Shown here: one piece after another, positions 44,570 to 54,369 of the stretch
Position numbering within the stretch: the first letter of the stretch is position 1
Layout of the letters: each line of letters starts with the position of its first letter
Assembly (NCBI GenBank): GCA_023653115.1
Contig: JAMNXO010000008.1
Span: forward strand, 1-64,000
DNA: 64,000 nucleotides
Origin: Erythrobacter sp.
Lineage (GTDB): Bacteria > Pseudomonadota > Alphaproteobacteria > Sphingomonadales > Sphingomonadaceae
Direction of reading: 5' to 3'
Made by a program: the position numbers and the translations under genes
The notes under the pieces: model-generated
The model's input: only the letters and a program-made list of their open reading frames with translations
Databases searched by the model: none
Told to the model about the DNA's origin: nothing

Positions 44570-45799
44570 ATGAGCACTTACGAATCCGCCCTTCTCCGCC
44601 TGCTCGACGAGCGCGGCTACATCCACCAGCAGACCGATGCGGCGGGGCTTGATGCCTTGGCGGCCAAGCAGATCGTGCCAGGCTATATCGGGTTCGATGC
44701 GACAGCACCCTCGCTGCATATCGGCAGCCTGGTGCAGATCATGATGCTGCGCCGGTTGCAGCAGACCGGGCACAAGCCGGTGGTGGTGATGGGCGGCGGC
44801 ACGACGCGGATCGGCGATCCGACCGGTCGCGACGAAAGCCGCAAGATGCTCACCGACGAAACGATCGAGAGCAATATCCAGTCGATCTTCACGGTATTCG
44901 ACAAGCTGCTGACATTCGGCGACGGGCCGACCGATGCGGTGATGGTGAACAATCACGATTGGCTCGGCCAGCTGGGCTACATCCAGCTGCTGCAGGAAGT
45001 CGGCACACACTTCACGGTCAACCGGATGCTGACCTTCGATTCGGTCAAGCTGCGGCTTGAGCGCGAACAGCCGATGACCTTCCTCGAATTCAATTACATG
45101 ATCCTGCAAGGCTACGACTTCCGGCATTTGTCGCGCGATCTTGGTGTGCGCTTGCAGATGGGCGGCTCGGACCAGTGGGGCAATATCGTCAACGGGATCG
45201 AGCTTGGCCGGCGTATGGACGGGACCGAGTTGTTCGGCGTCACCACCCCGCTGCTGACCACGGCTGACGGGGCCAAAATGGGCAAGACCGCTGCGGGCGC
45301 AGTGTGGCTCAACGAGGAGCAACTGCCCGCCTACGATTTCTGGCAATACTGGCGCAATGTCGATGACCGCGATGTGGGCAAGTTCCTGCGGCTGTTCACC
45401 GATCTGCCGCTGGATGAAATCGCCAGGCTCGAAGCGCTCGAAGGCGCGGAGATCAACGCGGCCAAGCAGGTGCTCGCCAACGAAGTGACAAGACTGGTGC
45501 GGGGCGAGGACGCCGCAACGCGCGCCGAGGCCACCGCCCGCGAGACCTTTGCCGGCAGCGGTGCAGGCGAAGATCTCCCGACACTCGCCACCGGCCCTGA
45601 AGGGATGCGCATCGCCGCGCTGCTCACCGAAATCGGCCTCACCGCCTCCAACGGAGAGGCCAAGCGCAAGCTGGCCGAGGGCGCGGTCAAGCTCGAGGGC
45701 GAGACGATCACGGATCCGGCGCACCTTGTCTTGCCGGGTGAAGGCCAGAGCCTGCGCCTCAGCCTCGGCAAGAAGCGCCACGCGCTCGTCCAGCGCTAG
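44570..45799 (+). CDS. tyrS: Tyrosyl-tRNA synthetase
   Basis: This class I synthetase charges tRNA-Tyr. The 409-aa chain shows the HIGH motif as HIGS (50-53) within [26 protein letters not shown], the YNMQ region ([14 protein letters not shown]), the [11 protein letters not shown] motif and a KMSKS equivalent KMGKT (from Lys236). A C-terminal S4 RNA-binding domain ([20 protein letters not shown]) completes it. Start ATG 44570. No T-box or other leader is seen in the 71-base upstream gap. Confidence 0.97.
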   Translation: MSTYESALLRLLDERGYIHQQTDAAGLDALAAKQIVPGYIGFDATAPSLHIGSLVQIMMLRRLQQTGHKPVVVMGGGTTRIGDPTGRDESRKMLTDETIESNIQSIFTVFDKLLTFGDGPTDAVMVNNHDWLGQLGYIQLLQEVGTHFTVNRMLTFDSVKLRLEREQPMTFLEFNYMILQGYDFRHLSRDLGVRLQMGGSDQWGNIVNGIELGRRMDGTELFGVTTPLLTTADGAKMGKTAAGAVWLNEEQLPAYDFWQYWRNVDDRDVGKFLRLFTDLPLDEIARLEALEGAEINAAKQVLANEVTRLVRGEDAATRAEATARETFAGSGAGEDLPTLATGPEGMRIAALLTEIGLTASNGEAKRKLAEGAVKLEGETITDPAHLVLPGEGQSLRLSLGKKRHALVQR

Positions 45800-45887
45800 G
45801 TCGCCCTTCAACGCGCCTTTACCAATTATCAGCCTTTATCCGGCATTGTCCGTAGCGAACCCAGACCAAAAGGGAGGATCGCAGGGC

Positions 45888-46226
45888 GTGACGAGCGGAG
45901 CAAGTCTGAGCGTAACCGATATGCGGCGCGCAGCGCGGCACCCGGTCGATTATCCGGTAATCGTCGAGCATTTCGAGCACGGCGATCTCAAGCTGCACGT
46001 CTGCAATCTTTCGGCCCATGGTTTCATGGTCGATGACGCGCACCAACTTTCGCGCGGCGACCGGATCATTATCCGCCTGCCCGTGGTCGGCCGGATCGAG
46101 GCCTATGTGATCTGGACACGCGACCTGCGCGCCGGCTTCCAGTTCGAACGGATCATCCGGCTCGACGATTTCATCGGCGTTATCGACGAGCTTCAGCCCA
46201 ACCCGCGCCTGCGCCGCTCGCGCTGA
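45888..46226 (+). CDS. PilZ-domain protein (c-di-GMP receptor type)
   Basis: The 112-aa protein is essentially one PilZ domain. The c-di-GMP-binding motifs are present: RxxxR as RRAARHP (from residue 12) and (D/N)xSxxG as NLSAHG. The GTG at 45888 is chosen because AGGGAGG lies 10 bases upstream; an ATG at 45921 would remove 11 residues but keep the domain. It probably transmits c-di-GMP signals to motility or envelope functions, but no partner is nearby. An 88-base gap after tyrS separates the genes. Confidence 0.85.
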   Translation: MTSGASLSVTDMRRAARHPVDYPVIVEHFEHGDLKLHVCNLSAHGFMVDDAHQLSRGDRIIIRLPVVGRIEAYVIWTRDLRAGFQFERIIRLDDFIGVIDELQPNPRLRRSR

Positions 46227-46309
46227 TCGCGCGGACGGCCAAGCACAGCTGACACCATCGCAAGTTTCGCCTGCTTGGCAGCGGCCGCGCCGCCTGCCAT
46301 GGCGCTCGC

Positions 46310-47578
46310 GTGACCGAACCTACCTCTCCGCTTCAGATTGCCGATTACCGGCGTTACTGGCTCGCGCGCTTCATCGCCGTGTTCGCCACCATGTCGATGG
46401 TGGTGCTGATCGGCTACCAGCTCTACGATGTCGCACGCGCGGACTACGGCATGAGCGTGGCCGAGGCCTCGTTCCAGCTTGGCCTGCTCGGGCTTGCGCA
46501 GTTCATCCCGCTCTTTGTGTTGACCCCGGTTGCAGGTCTTGCGGCTGACCGGTTTGACCGGCGCTATGTCGCTGCCTTTGCCAACGGGATCGACGGCGTC
46601 GTCGGGGCGCTGCTGGCGGCGCTGACCTGGGCCGATGCGCTCAATATCCCGATCCTGTTCGGACTGGCCGCCGCCCATGGTGCGGCGCGCGTCTTCGTCG
46701 GCCCTTCGATGAGCGCGATTGCGCCCAATATCGTCCCCCCTGCCCTGCTGCCGCGCGCCATCGCGCTGTCCTCGATGGCATGGCAGACCGCCAGCGTTGC
46801 CGGGCCAGCGGTGGGCGGCCTGATCTTTGCCGGATCCGAATGGCTGCCCCATGCGATCTCGGCGGTGATGCTGGGGATCGCGACCTTGCTGATCGTCTCG
46901 ATCCGGCCAATCAAAGCACGCCATGATGGCCCGCCGTTGAAGCCGCTGCGCCAGATTATCGAAGGCCTTGTCTATGTCTGGCGCGAACGGTTTCTGCTGG
47001 GCTGCATCACGCTCGATCTGTTCGCGGTGCTGCTGGCAGGCGCAACCGCACTGCTGCCGGTATTTGCGCGCGATATCCTGTTTGTCGGGCCGGAAGGCTT
47101 GGGGCTGATGCGTGCGGCGCCTGCGTTGGGCGCTGCGATCGTGGCGCTGTGGCTCTCGTTCCGTCCGCTTGAACGCGGGGTCGGCATGACAATGCTGTGG
47201 GCGGTTGCGGCCTTCGGGGCCTTCACCATTGCCTTCGCCTTTTCGCGCAACTTCCTGCTGTCGCTCGCAATCCTTGCTGCGATGGGGGCGGTCGACATGG
47301 TCTCGGTGTTCATCCGCTCATCGCTGGTGCAGCTGTTCACGCCGGACGACAAGCGCGGGCGCGTGTCGTCGATCTCGGGCCTCGCGATCTCGGCCTCGAA
47401 CGAATTGGGCGAGATGCAATCGGGCCTCGCCGCCGCTCTGCTCGGCGTTACCGGCGCGGTTGTATTCGGCGGCGCGGGTGCGATATTCGTGACATTGATC
47501 TGGGCGTGGTATTTCCCTGAATTGCGCCGCGCCAGCAGCTTCGAGCCGCAGGAACTCAAGAGAGAGGTAACGACATGA
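46310..47578 (+). CDS. MFS transporter, EntS/DHA3-like exporter
   Basis: The 422-aa protein has about 12 membrane helices and the start [18 protein letters not shown] of the enterobactin-exporter-like MFS group (MFS_3). The [12 protein letters not shown] loop after helix 2 is the typical MFS motif A, and [10 protein letters not shown] lies in the corresponding second-half loop. Translation starts at GTG 46310. Its stop overlaps the cysK ATG (ATGA at 47575-47578), so both are coupled, raising the possibility that it exports cysteine or a related thiol; this is inferred from position only. Confidence 0.85.
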   Translation: MTEPTSPLQIADYRRYWLARFIAVFATMSMVVLIGYQLYDVARADYGMSVAEASFQLGLLGLAQFIPLFVLTPVAGLAADRFDRRYVAAFANGIDGVVGALLAALTWADALNIPILFGLAAAHGAARVFVGPSMSAIAPNIVPPALLPRAIALSSMAWQTASVAGPAVGGLIFAGSEWLPHAISAVMLGIATLLIVSIRPIKARHDGPPLKPLRQIIEGLVYVWRERFLLGCITLDLFAVLLAGATALLPVFARDILFVGPEGLGLMRAAPALGAAIVALWLSFRPLERGVGMTMLWAVAAFGAFTIAFAFSRNFLLSLAILAAMGAVDMVSVFIRSSLVQLFTPDDKRGRVSSISGLAISASNELGEMQSGLAAALLGVTGAVVFGGAGAIFVTLIWAWYFPELRRASSFEPQELKREVTT

Positions 47579-48495
47579 AAGCCGACTCCATCCTCGCCAC
47601 CATCGGCGGCACCCCGCACATCCGCCTCGCACGGATGTTCCCCGACCACGAGGTGTGGGTGAAGTCGGAACGCTCCAATCCCGGCGGCTCGATCAAGGAC
47701 CGCATCGCGCTCGCGATGATCGAGGATGCCGAGGCACGCGGCGCATTGAAGCCCGGCGGCATGATCGTCGAGCCGACCAGCGGCAACACAGGGATCGGCC
47801 TTGCGATGGTCGCCGCGGTCAAAGGCTACAAGCTGGTGCTGGTGATGCCCGAATCGATGTCGATCGAGCGCCGCCGCCTGATGCTGGCCTATGGCGCGAG
47901 TTTCGACCTCACCCCCCGCGAGAAGGGCATGAAGGGCGCGATCGAACGGGCGCAGGAATTGGTCGAACAAACCCCGGGCGCATGGATGCCGAGCCAGTTC
48001 GACAATGCCGCCAACCCGGCCATCCACGCCCGCACCACGGCACTGGAAATCCTCGCCGACTTTGCCGACGCACCGATTGACGTGATGATCACAGGGGTCG
48101 GCACCGGTGGGCACCTCACCGGCTGCGCCGAGGAACTGAAGAAGCACTGGGCCGGGTTCAAGGCTTACGGTGTCGAACCGGAACTTTCGCCGGTGATCAA
48201 TGGCGGCCAGCCCGGCCCCCACCCGATCCAGGGCATCGGTGCAGGCTTCATTCCCGGCAATCTCCACACCGCGGTAATCGACGGCGCCATCACGGTTGGC
48301 GCCGAGGAAGCGCGCGAAATGGCCCGCCGCGCGGCGCGCGAAGAGGGAATGCTCGTGGGCATTTCTTCAGGCGCGACGCTGGCGGCGATTGCCAAGAAGC
48401 TCGCTGAACTACCTGCTGGCTCGCGCGTGCTCGGGTTCAATTACGATACCGGTGAACGTTATCTCTCGGTGCCGGACTTCCTGCCGGTCGAATAG
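47575..48495 (+). CDS. cysK: Cysteine synthase A (O-acetylserine sulfhydrylase)
   Basis: CysK makes cysteine from O-acetylserine and sulfide with PLP. The 306-aa chain has the PLP lysine Lys41 in [12 protein letters not shown], the [20 protein letters not shown] loop, the [16 protein letters not shown] phosphate loop and [11 protein letters not shown]. It is shorter at the C-terminus than some CysB/CysM forms but complete. It is translated by overlap with the MFS exporter gene. Its stop lies 3 bases from that of the convergent M20 peptidase gene. No cysE is present in the window. Confidence 0.95.
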   Translation: MKADSILATIGGTPHIRLARMFPDHEVWVKSERSNPGGSIKDRIALAMIEDAEARGALKPGGMIVEPTSGNTGIGLAMVAAVKGYKLVLVMPESMSIERRRLMLAYGASFDLTPREKGMKGAIERAQELVEQTPGAWMPSQFDNAANPAIHARTTALEILADFADAPIDVMITGVGTGGHLTGCAEELKKHWAGFKAYGVEPELSPVINGGQPGPHPIQGIGAGFIPGNLHTAVIDGAITVGAEEAREMARRAAREEGMLVGISSGATLAAIAKKLAELPAGSRVLGFNYDTGERYLSVPDFLPVE

Positions 48496-48498
48496 GAC

Positions 48499-49770
48499 TC
48501 AGGGCGCGGGCGGCTGGGTCTGGGCGAGGATGATCGCCAGACCCACCGACAGACCTGCGACAAAGCGTTCGCGTCCGGTTTCGAGATATTCCTCGAGGCT
48601 GTGGGTCCGCCCGCCGCCCGCGCCGGTGCCGATCGTGAGCGCGGGGATGCCAAGGCTCATCGGAATGTTGCTGTCGGTCGAGGATTCGTCGAGCCGCGCG
48701 GCAAAGCCTGCCGCTTGGGCAGCTGCCAGCGCATCGCGCACCAGCGGGTGATCAGCGGGCGTGGCGCCGGCCGGACGATCACCGATCAGCTGCGGATCGA
48801 GCGAGATTGACCCGGCCCGCACCGAGCGCGCCGCGTTTTCCGCTGCAACCCCTGCTTCGGCGGCGGCCATTAAGTCCTGTTCGAGCTGACGCAGCACTGC
48901 CGGATCGCTTGACCGCATATCGATCTCGAGCTGGACCAGATCGGGGATCGCATTGACCGACGTGCCCCCACTGACGACAGTGGCGGCATAGGTTGTCCGG
49001 GGTTCGGCAGGCACCTTGACGGTGTAAATCCCGCGCACCGCTTCCGCCATCGCCGCCATCGGATTGACGATCCCGAACGCGCCATAGCTGTGCCCGCCCG
49101 GCCCCTTGAACCCGAGCCGGTAGCGCCGCGAGCCAACCGCAGCATGGACCACCCGCGCCGCATCGGCATTATCGACGGAAAGAAACGCCCCGATCCGCCC
49201 CTTATAGGCGCCCTTGGTAACAAGGTGGCGCACGCCGCGCAGATCGCCCGCGCCCTCCTCGCCCACCGAGCCGACGAACAGGATCGGTTGGCGCGTGTTG
49301 ACCTTGTTGGCTTCCAGCAGACGCACCCACGCGAGGATCGAGGCAAGGCCGAGGCTGTCATCCCCGATCCCCGGCGCCAGCAACCGCTCGCCCTCGCGGG
49401 TGACATTGATCGGCGTGCCTTCGGGAAACACAGTGTCGAGGTGGGCGGAGACGACGAACACCGGCCCGTCTGTCATTCCGGGGCGCAGCGCGAGAACATT
49501 GCCTTCTGCATCGATGCTCACATCGGTGAGCCCGGCATCGCGCAGCATCTGTGCAAACAAGGCGGCGCGCTTGGCCTCCTTGAAGGGCGGCGCGGGGGTT
49601 TCGGTGATGCGGATAAGATCGGCGATGACTTGATCATATTGCGCATCCAGCTGCGCCCGCATCGGTGCGGGCAAGTGGCCAGCCTGCATCGGCTCTGCCG
49701 CCAGCGGCGCCGTTGCCACAGGAGCCGCAATCGCCATTGCCAGCGCGAGCGTGAACCACCGCTTTGCCAT
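48499..49770 (-). CDS. Secreted M20-family metallopeptidase
   Basis: The 423-aa protein has a signal peptide (MAKRWFTLALAMAIAAPVATAP) and the M20 co-catalytic zinc site: His-x-Asp in SAHLDTVFPEG, bridging Asp in GIGDDSLGLA, catalytic and ligand Glu in GSVGEEGAGDLRG, and the usual dimerisation domain in the middle (about 200-320). It resembles peptidase T/CPG2-like di- and tripeptidases or carboxypeptidases. ATG 49770 is preferred, as AGGAGA lies at a normal distance upstream, while ATG 49791 has none. The 231-base divergent gap upstream (49771-50001) shows no further gene or clear element. Confidence 0.87.
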   Translation of the reverse strand: MAKRWFTLALAMAIAAPVATAPLAAEPMQAGHLPAPMRAQLDAQYDQVIADLIRITETPAPPFKEAKRAALFAQMLRDAGLTDVSIDAEGNVLALRPGMTDGPVFVVSAHLDTVFPEGTPINVTREGERLLAPGIGDDSLGLASILAWVRLLEANKVNTRQPILFVGSVGEEGAGDLRGVRHLVTKGAYKGRIGAFLSVDNADAARVVHAAVGSRRYRLGFKGPGGHSYGAFGIVNPMAAMAEAVRGIYTVKVPAEPRTTYAATVVSGGTSVNAIPDLVQLEIDMRSSDPAVLRQLEQDLMAAAEAGVAAENAARSVRAGSISLDPQLIGDRPAGATPADHPLVRDALAAAQAAGFAARLDESSTDSNIPMSLGIPALTIGTGAGGGRTHSLEEYLETGRERFVAGLSVGLAIILAQTQPPAP

Positions 49771-50001
49771 CGTAAGATATTCTCCTGTCATTGCCCGGCG
49801 ATCAAATCCGCCGCGGGGCGCCCGTTACGCTGATTGTGTGACCGATCCGCCCGGCGCTGACCAGCCAGCGTCTCTAGGCGTCCCCAAAACCCTGCGCGCG
49901 CGGGCCATTATTTGCGCGCGAAGTGCAAGTCGTTAACCGCGCCCCGCTAATGAGGCCACGACCTGCCAGAAATCATTCCAGCGGATCGGGAGACGGCGCA
50001 A

Positions 50002-50475
50002 ATGGAATTCGTCATGCTCGAATCGCGCGGCGGCAATTATCTTGTCGTGGCGCAGAACATTGCATGGCTGCGCACCGCCGAAAATGGACAGACGAGTGTC
50101 GGGATTGTTGGCGGTCAGCCGCTACTGGTGGTCGGCTCGATCCAGGACGTCGCAGACAAGATTCTGACCGCTGCGTCCGAAGCCAAGTCTGCTTCTGCTG
50201 AACCGGCCGCCGCGGCACAGCCTGCCGTCCCGGAGCCCGCTCCTACGCCTGTTGTGGCTGAAGTGCCCGCACCGCAACCCGAAGCCGAGCCCGAACCTGC
50301 GCCGCCGCCTGAACCCGTGTGCGAAGCTGTGGCCGACACGGCTCCGCCCGCCAAGCCGAGCGAACGCACCCGGCCGATACCTGCCAGGCCGATGACCCTG
50401 TCGGATCGCCTCGCGCTGACCGTTGCTCCCAAGGTGACTGCGGGCAGCCAGCGCTTCATGGGTGTGAACGAATAG
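50002..50475 (+). CDS. Uncharacterised protein, short N-terminal domain plus Pro/Ala/Glu-rich tail
   Basis: The 157-aa protein is not one I recognise. Residues 1-55 form a small beta-rich domain (MEFVMLESRGGNYLVVAQNI, then QPLLVVGSIQDVADKIL) whose layout loosely resembles FlbD/SwrD-type proteins: a strand pair, an Asn-Ile-x-x-(I/L) element and a final VxEx..V..KI helix. Residues 60-120 are a low-complexity linker of proline, alanine and glutamate, and the last 35 residues are basic. GGGAG precedes the ATG. No membrane helix or signal peptide is seen. It converges with the hydrolase gene. Confidence 0.6.
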   Translation: MEFVMLESRGGNYLVVAQNIAWLRTAENGQTSVGIVGGQPLLVVGSIQDVADKILTAASEAKSASAEPAAAAQPAVPEPAPTPVVAEVPAPQPEAEPEPAPPPEPVCEAVADTAPPAKPSERTRPIPARPMTLSDRLALTVAPKVTAGSQRFMGVNE

Positions 50476-50494
50476 GCAAGCGGCCCGCGCGGTT

Positions 50495-51394
50495 TCACTC
50501 CGCCGCCAGAATTTCCGCTGCCGCGCCCGCCATCTTGGCGTTGCTGTGGCCGACACCCGGCACCGTCACCAGCGTCCAGCCAAAGCGCGCCTTGCGCTCC
50601 GCTGCGGCCCGCTCGCCTGCCGCGTAGAAGGCCAGACCGCGCGCAAACCGGTGCGGGCCTTGCGCATCGGCTTCGGGCGTCTTGCGCAGATCGGGGTCAG
50701 ACCGATCAGTGTCCGCAGTGCCGAGCAGCACCGTCAACCGCTTGCCCAGCGCTGCTGTAAGCCCTCGCTCATCGACGGGCGCTTCGCCAAGACCGTAGGG
50801 GAACCCGGTCGCCGGATCGGGCATGGTGTACCAACCGGCGTTGGCGGCAATCGCCTGCTCGATCCGCGCCTCGGGAATGAACAGGACGTAGCGGTGAACG
50901 AACTGCGCGCCCGCGGAATGACCGTAGATGGTATAGCGCGGGGCATTGGTGCCGAACCGCTTGCGGACATCATCGAACAGCGGTTCGATCGCCGCGAATG
51001 ACCACAAAGCGCGCGGGCGCGGGGTGCCGTCGGCTTGGGCAAAATAGCCGGTATTATAACCGCGCGAGCCGGGAAAATCGGCGGCTCCGAACTGCGGAAC
51101 AATCGCGATAAAGCCGTGCCGGCGCGCCAGATCGGCCCATTCGTCGCGGTAGCGATCGGCATCGCGCTTCACCCCGTGCATAACGAAAACCACCGGCGTT
51201 TCGGGGGTAACCTGATCGGGCAGCTGGTAATAAACAGGAAGAGGCGGGCCTTCCCAAGCGGTGAAGGTGAACTGGCCTGCAGCAGGTAACGCCTGCTCGC
51301 TGACGGGCGGTTGGGGCGCGCGGAACAGCGTAACGACACCCGCGATCAGCAGCAGCGCCCCTGCCAGTGCCAGCCAAATCCGCCGCATTGTCAT
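50495..51394 (-). CDS. Membrane-anchored or secreted alpha/beta hydrolase
   Basis: The 299-aa protein begins with an N-terminal hydrophobic segment (MRRIWLALAGALLLIAGVVTL), likely an uncleaved anchor or signal. The hydrolase fold shows VFVMHGVKRDADRYRDEW (oxyanion region) and the nucleophile elbow YGHSAGAQFVHRY, with a late GVGHSNAKM histidine. It resembles PHB-depolymerase/LpqC-type esterases; substrate unknown. Two ATGs (51394, 51388) are almost equivalent, and a longer open frame to 51430 lacks support. It lies downstream of the acyl-CoA dehydrogenase gene, separated by a strong hairpin. Confidence 0.78.
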   Translation of the reverse strand: MTMRRIWLALAGALLLIAGVVTLFRAPQPPVSEQALPAAGQFTFTAWEGPPLPVYYQLPDQVTPETPVVFVMHGVKRDADRYRDEWADLARRHGFIAIVPQFGAADFPGSRGYNTGYFAQADGTPRPRALWSFAAIEPLFDDVRKRFGTNAPRYTIYGHSAGAQFVHRYVLFIPEARIEQAIAANAGWYTMPDPATGFPYGLGEAPVDERGLTAALGKRLTVLLGTADTDRSDPDLRKTPEADAQGPHRFARGLAFYAAGERAAAERKARFGWTLVTVPGVGHSNAKMAGAAAEILAAE

Positions 51395-51431
51395 GCCCCG
51401 CTCTGTTTCCGTTGTCCTCCGATACGACAAG

Positions 51432-51457
51432 GGCCGCCATGCGCAAACATGGCGGCC
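51432..51457 (-). terminator. Probable terminator hairpin after the acyl-CoA dehydrogenase gene
   Basis: Perfect 10-base arms GGCCGCCATG (51432-51441) and CATGGCGGCC (51448-51457) enclose a 6-base loop, about 30 bases beyond the dehydrogenase stop. On the minus strand CTTGTCGT follows, a weak U-tract, so termination may be partial. Confidence 0.5.
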
Positions 51458-51485
51458 TGAAAAAGTCGCGTTTCGCGTGAAGGGC

Positions 51486-53291
51486 TCAGGCGGCCGTGGC
51501 GAAGGCCTCTGCCGGCAGCTTCATCATGTATTCGCTGCCCGCTTCCAGCTTGCGCCGCAGTGCGCCCGCGTCCGGCAGGAAGCGTTCGGCGTAGTAGTTG
51601 GCCGAAACCAGCTTCGCTTCGTAGAACGCCTTGTCTTCCGGCGCGCCCGCCAGCTTGGTCAGCGCGACCTTGGCCATCTTCAGCCAGAAGAAGCCGAGCG
51701 TCACGATGCCCATGATGTGCATGTAGTGATGCGCGCCTGCACCGAGGTGGTTGGGGTTGGCCATCGCATTCTGCATGAACCACATGGTCGCCGCCTTCTG
51801 CTCGCTCAGCGCCTTTTCGAGGCGCTCGGCCACCGGCGCGAGTTCGGCGACCTGCTTGGCCGAGGCGATTTCCTCGTCGATCATGGCAAAGAACGCCTGG
51901 ATCGCCTTGCCACCGCCGGCGGCGAGCTTGCGGCCGCACAGGTCCATCGCCTGCACGCCGTTGGCGCCTTCGTAGATCATGGCAATGCGGCTATCGCGCA
52001 CGAACTGTTCCATGCCCCATTCCTTGACGTAGCCGTGCCCGCCATAGACCTGCTGCATATTGGTGGCGATGTCGTAGCCCTTGTCGGTGCCGTAGCCCTT
52101 GATCACCGGGGTCATCAGACCGATCAGCAAATCGGCCATCTCGCGCTCTTCAGGGGTCTGCGCCTTGTGCGTCAGATCGACCTGTAGCGCGCCCCACAGG
52201 CACAGCGCCCGCATGCTTTCGGTGAACACCTTGGCGTCCATCAGCATCCGGCGCACATCGGGGTGGACGAAGATCGGATCGGCCTTGGCCGCGGGATCAG
52301 CCGGGCCGGTGAGCGCACGGCCCTGACGGCGATCGAGCGCGTAGGTCACGGCGTTCTGATAGGCGACTTCGGCCTGGGCATAGCCCTGTATGCCGACCCC
52401 AAGGCGCGCGGCGTTCATCATGATGAACATCGCGGCGAGACCCTTGTTCTCCTCGCCCACCATGAAGCCGGTCGCGCCGTCATAGTTCAGCAGGCAGGTG
52501 GCGTTGCCGTGAATGCCCATCTTCTTTTCGATCGAGCCGCAGGTGACACCGTTGCGCTGCGCCGGTTCGCCGTTTTCATCGAGCAGGAACTTGGGGACGA
52601 TGAAGAGCGAGATGCCCTTGGTGCTGTCGGGCGCCCCCGGAGTCTTGGCCAGCACCAGATGGATGATGTTGCTGGTGAGATCATGCTCACCGGCCGAGAT
52701 GAAGATCTTGGTGCCAGTGATCGCGTAGCTGCCATCGCCGTTCGGCACGGCCTTGGTGCGGATCATGCCGAGATCGGTGCCGCAATGGGGCTCGGTCAGG
52801 TTCATCGTGCCCGACCATTCGCCCGAGATCATCTTGGGGACGTAAGCAGCCTTCTGCTCGTCCGAACCCTTGGCAAGGATCGCCGAGATCGCACCGGCGG
52901 TGAGGCCGGGATACATAGCGAAGGCCTGGTTGGCGGTACCGGTGTATTCCTCCAGCACGAAGCCGAGCACGTGCGGCAGACCCTGCCCGCCGAACTCCTC
53001 CGGCTGGGCCAGCGTGCCCCAACCGCTTTCGACATAGGCCTGATAGGCCTCCTTGAATCCGGGGGGCGTGGTGACGCTGCCGTCCTCGTGGCGGGTGCAG
53101 CCATGCTCGTCACCCGCCTGATTGACCGGCGCAAGCACCTCGGCGCAGAACTTGCCGGCCTCGTTGATCACGGTGTCGATCATGTCGGGCGTGGCGTTCT
53201 CGAAACCCGGCAGGTTGCCGTAGCTCGCCAGATCGAGCACTTCGTTGACGATGAAACGCGTGTCGCGGGTGGGCGCGGTGTAGGTCGGCAT
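51486..53291 (-). CDS. Acyl-CoA dehydrogenase (long, DmdC/AcdA-like)
   Basis: The 601-aa FAD enzyme belongs to the long acyl-CoA dehydrogenases that include DmdC-type 3-methylmercaptopropionyl-CoA dehydrogenases and carry a C-terminal extension (about 465-601). The central domain shows MNLTEPHCGTDLGMIRTKA and KIFISAGEHDL, and the catalytic glutamate lies in YEGANGVQAMDL. It would oxidise acyl-CoA to enoyl-CoA and pass electrons to ETF. The MerR-type regulator 49 bases upstream on the same strand suggests local control. Substrate not determined. Confidence 0.9.
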   Translation of the reverse strand: MPTYTAPTRDTRFIVNEVLDLASYGNLPGFENATPDMIDTVINEAGKFCAEVLAPVNQAGDEHGCTRHEDGSVTTPPGFKEAYQAYVESGWGTLAQPEEFGGQGLPHVLGFVLEEYTGTANQAFAMYPGLTAGAISAILAKGSDEQKAAYVPKMISGEWSGTMNLTEPHCGTDLGMIRTKAVPNGDGSYAITGTKIFISAGEHDLTSNIIHLVLAKTPGAPDSTKGISLFIVPKFLLDENGEPAQRNGVTCGSIEKKMGIHGNATCLLNYDGATGFMVGEENKGLAAMFIMMNAARLGVGIQGYAQAEVAYQNAVTYALDRRQGRALTGPADPAAKADPIFVHPDVRRMLMDAKVFTESMRALCLWGALQVDLTHKAQTPEEREMADLLIGLMTPVIKGYGTDKGYDIATNMQQVYGGHGYVKEWGMEQFVRDSRIAMIYEGANGVQAMDLCGRKLAAGGGKAIQAFFAMIDEEIASAKQVAELAPVAERLEKALSEQKAATMWFMQNAMANPNHLGAGAHHYMHIMGIVTLGFFWLKMAKVALTKLAGAPEDKAFYEAKLVSANYYAERFLPDAGALRRKLEAGSEYMMKLPAEAFATAA

Positions 53292-53340
53292 GGCGGGATC
53301 CCTCGGGTAGTCTTGAACGGTAAACAGGCGTGAAGTCGGC

Positions 53341-53805
53341 TCAGCCGAGGTCGAGCTTCTCGATCTCGGCGACGAAATCAGTCAGCTCCTTGATCGAGCT
53401 ATCGATATCGTCGCGCTGGGCCTTCAACTTGTCGATGTGGGTGCGGCACTTGGCGATGGTCACGCGGCGCTGCTCGACCCGGCCATCATCCAGATCGTAG
53501 AGATCGATCATCTCGCGGATTTCGGTGAGACTGAATCCGACATTCTTGGCGCGCATGATCCACGCAAGCCGCGCGCGATCGCGCTTGGAATAGACGCGGG
53601 TAAGGCCGACGCGGGCCGGGTTGATCAGCCCCTCGTCCTCGTAGAACCGCAACGCGCGGGCGGTGCAGCCGAATTCCGAGGTGAGATCGGAGATGGTGAA
53701 CTGTTCGCGCGCATGGATGTCGGGCCGGTCAAGATGCGCACCGTTACGGCGCGGCTCGGCCTCGGCATTCTTGGCGGACGTATCGTGAGCGGGTGCAGTA
53801 GCCAT
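53341..53805 (-). CDS. MerR-family transcriptional regulator
   Basis: The 154-aa protein has a MerR winged helix at residues 33-100 (TISDLTSEFGCTARALRFYEDEGLINPAR and RLAWIMRAKNVGFSLTEIREMI) and a C-terminal coiled coil (about 110-150). It lacks the metal-binding cysteines of MerR/CueR and resembles the LiuR-like regulators of fatty and branched-chain acid catabolism, which often sit beside acyl-CoA dehydrogenases, as here. ATG 53805 is chosen over 53817, whose GGAAGG is only one base away from the start codon. Effector unknown. Confidence 0.82.
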   Translation of the reverse strand: MATAPAHDTSAKNAEAEPRRNGAHLDRPDIHAREQFTISDLTSEFGCTARALRFYEDEGLINPARVGLTRVYSKRDRARLAWIMRAKNVGFSLTEIREMIDLYDLDDGRVEQRRVTIAKCRTHIDKLKAQRDDIDSSIKELTDFVAEIEKLDLG

Positions 53806-53837
53806 GCCCCGGGTCATACCTTCCGTTTACGTGAGCG

Positions 53838-54233
53838 TCAAGTCATTACCCTCACGAGAACCGGTCCACTCTCGCCCGAAACAACCTCCCGGTAGAAGCA
53901 GCTTGGCGCGCCGGTGTGGCACGTCGGGCCCGCTGGACGGGCTCGAATCACCAGCGCGTCCTGATCACAATCGACCAGCACCTTCTGAACGGTAAGGAAG
54001 TTGCCTGAGGTTTCGCCTTTCAACCACAGCGCCTGGCGCGAACGCGACCAGAAATGCACCTTCCCGCTCGCCAGCGTCAGATCGAGCGCCTCGCGGTTCA
54101 TATGCGCGACCACCAGCACGGCCAGCGATTCCGCATCAACCACCACCGCCGTAAGCAATCCGGCAGCATCAAACTTGGGTGCAAACATCGCGCCCTGCTC
54201 GCGCTCGTCGGTCGTCAGCGATGCATCAACCAT
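53838..54233 (-). CDS. hisI: Phosphoribosyl-AMP cyclohydrolase
   Basis: HisI opens the adenine ring of PR-AMP, the third step of histidine synthesis. The 131-aa single-function protein has [16 protein letters not shown], the [18 protein letters not shown] motif and the zinc-binding region [21 protein letters not shown] with cysteines in place. ATG 54233 has CGGAG at the right distance; a ten-residue extension is not needed. No other his gene is adjacent. Upstream lies a 383-base stretch without a recognised gene. Confidence 0.95.
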   Translation of the reverse strand: MVDASLTTDEREQGAMFAPKFDAAGLLTAVVVDAESLAVLVVAHMNREALDLTLASGKVHFWSRSRQALWLKGETSGNFLTVQKVLVDCDQDALVIRARPAGPTCHTGAPSCFYREVVSGESGPVLVRVMT

Positions 54234-54369
54234 AGGTGAACTCCGAGAGACAGGGCATGACATTGCCGCAGGCTGCGACCGGATTCAATCATGCCGAAAA
54301 CGGCGCGCTCATGCGCGGAATGTTGCACGATCACAACAGCAGCTTGCAAAAAATGTCCAGCCACGCGGT

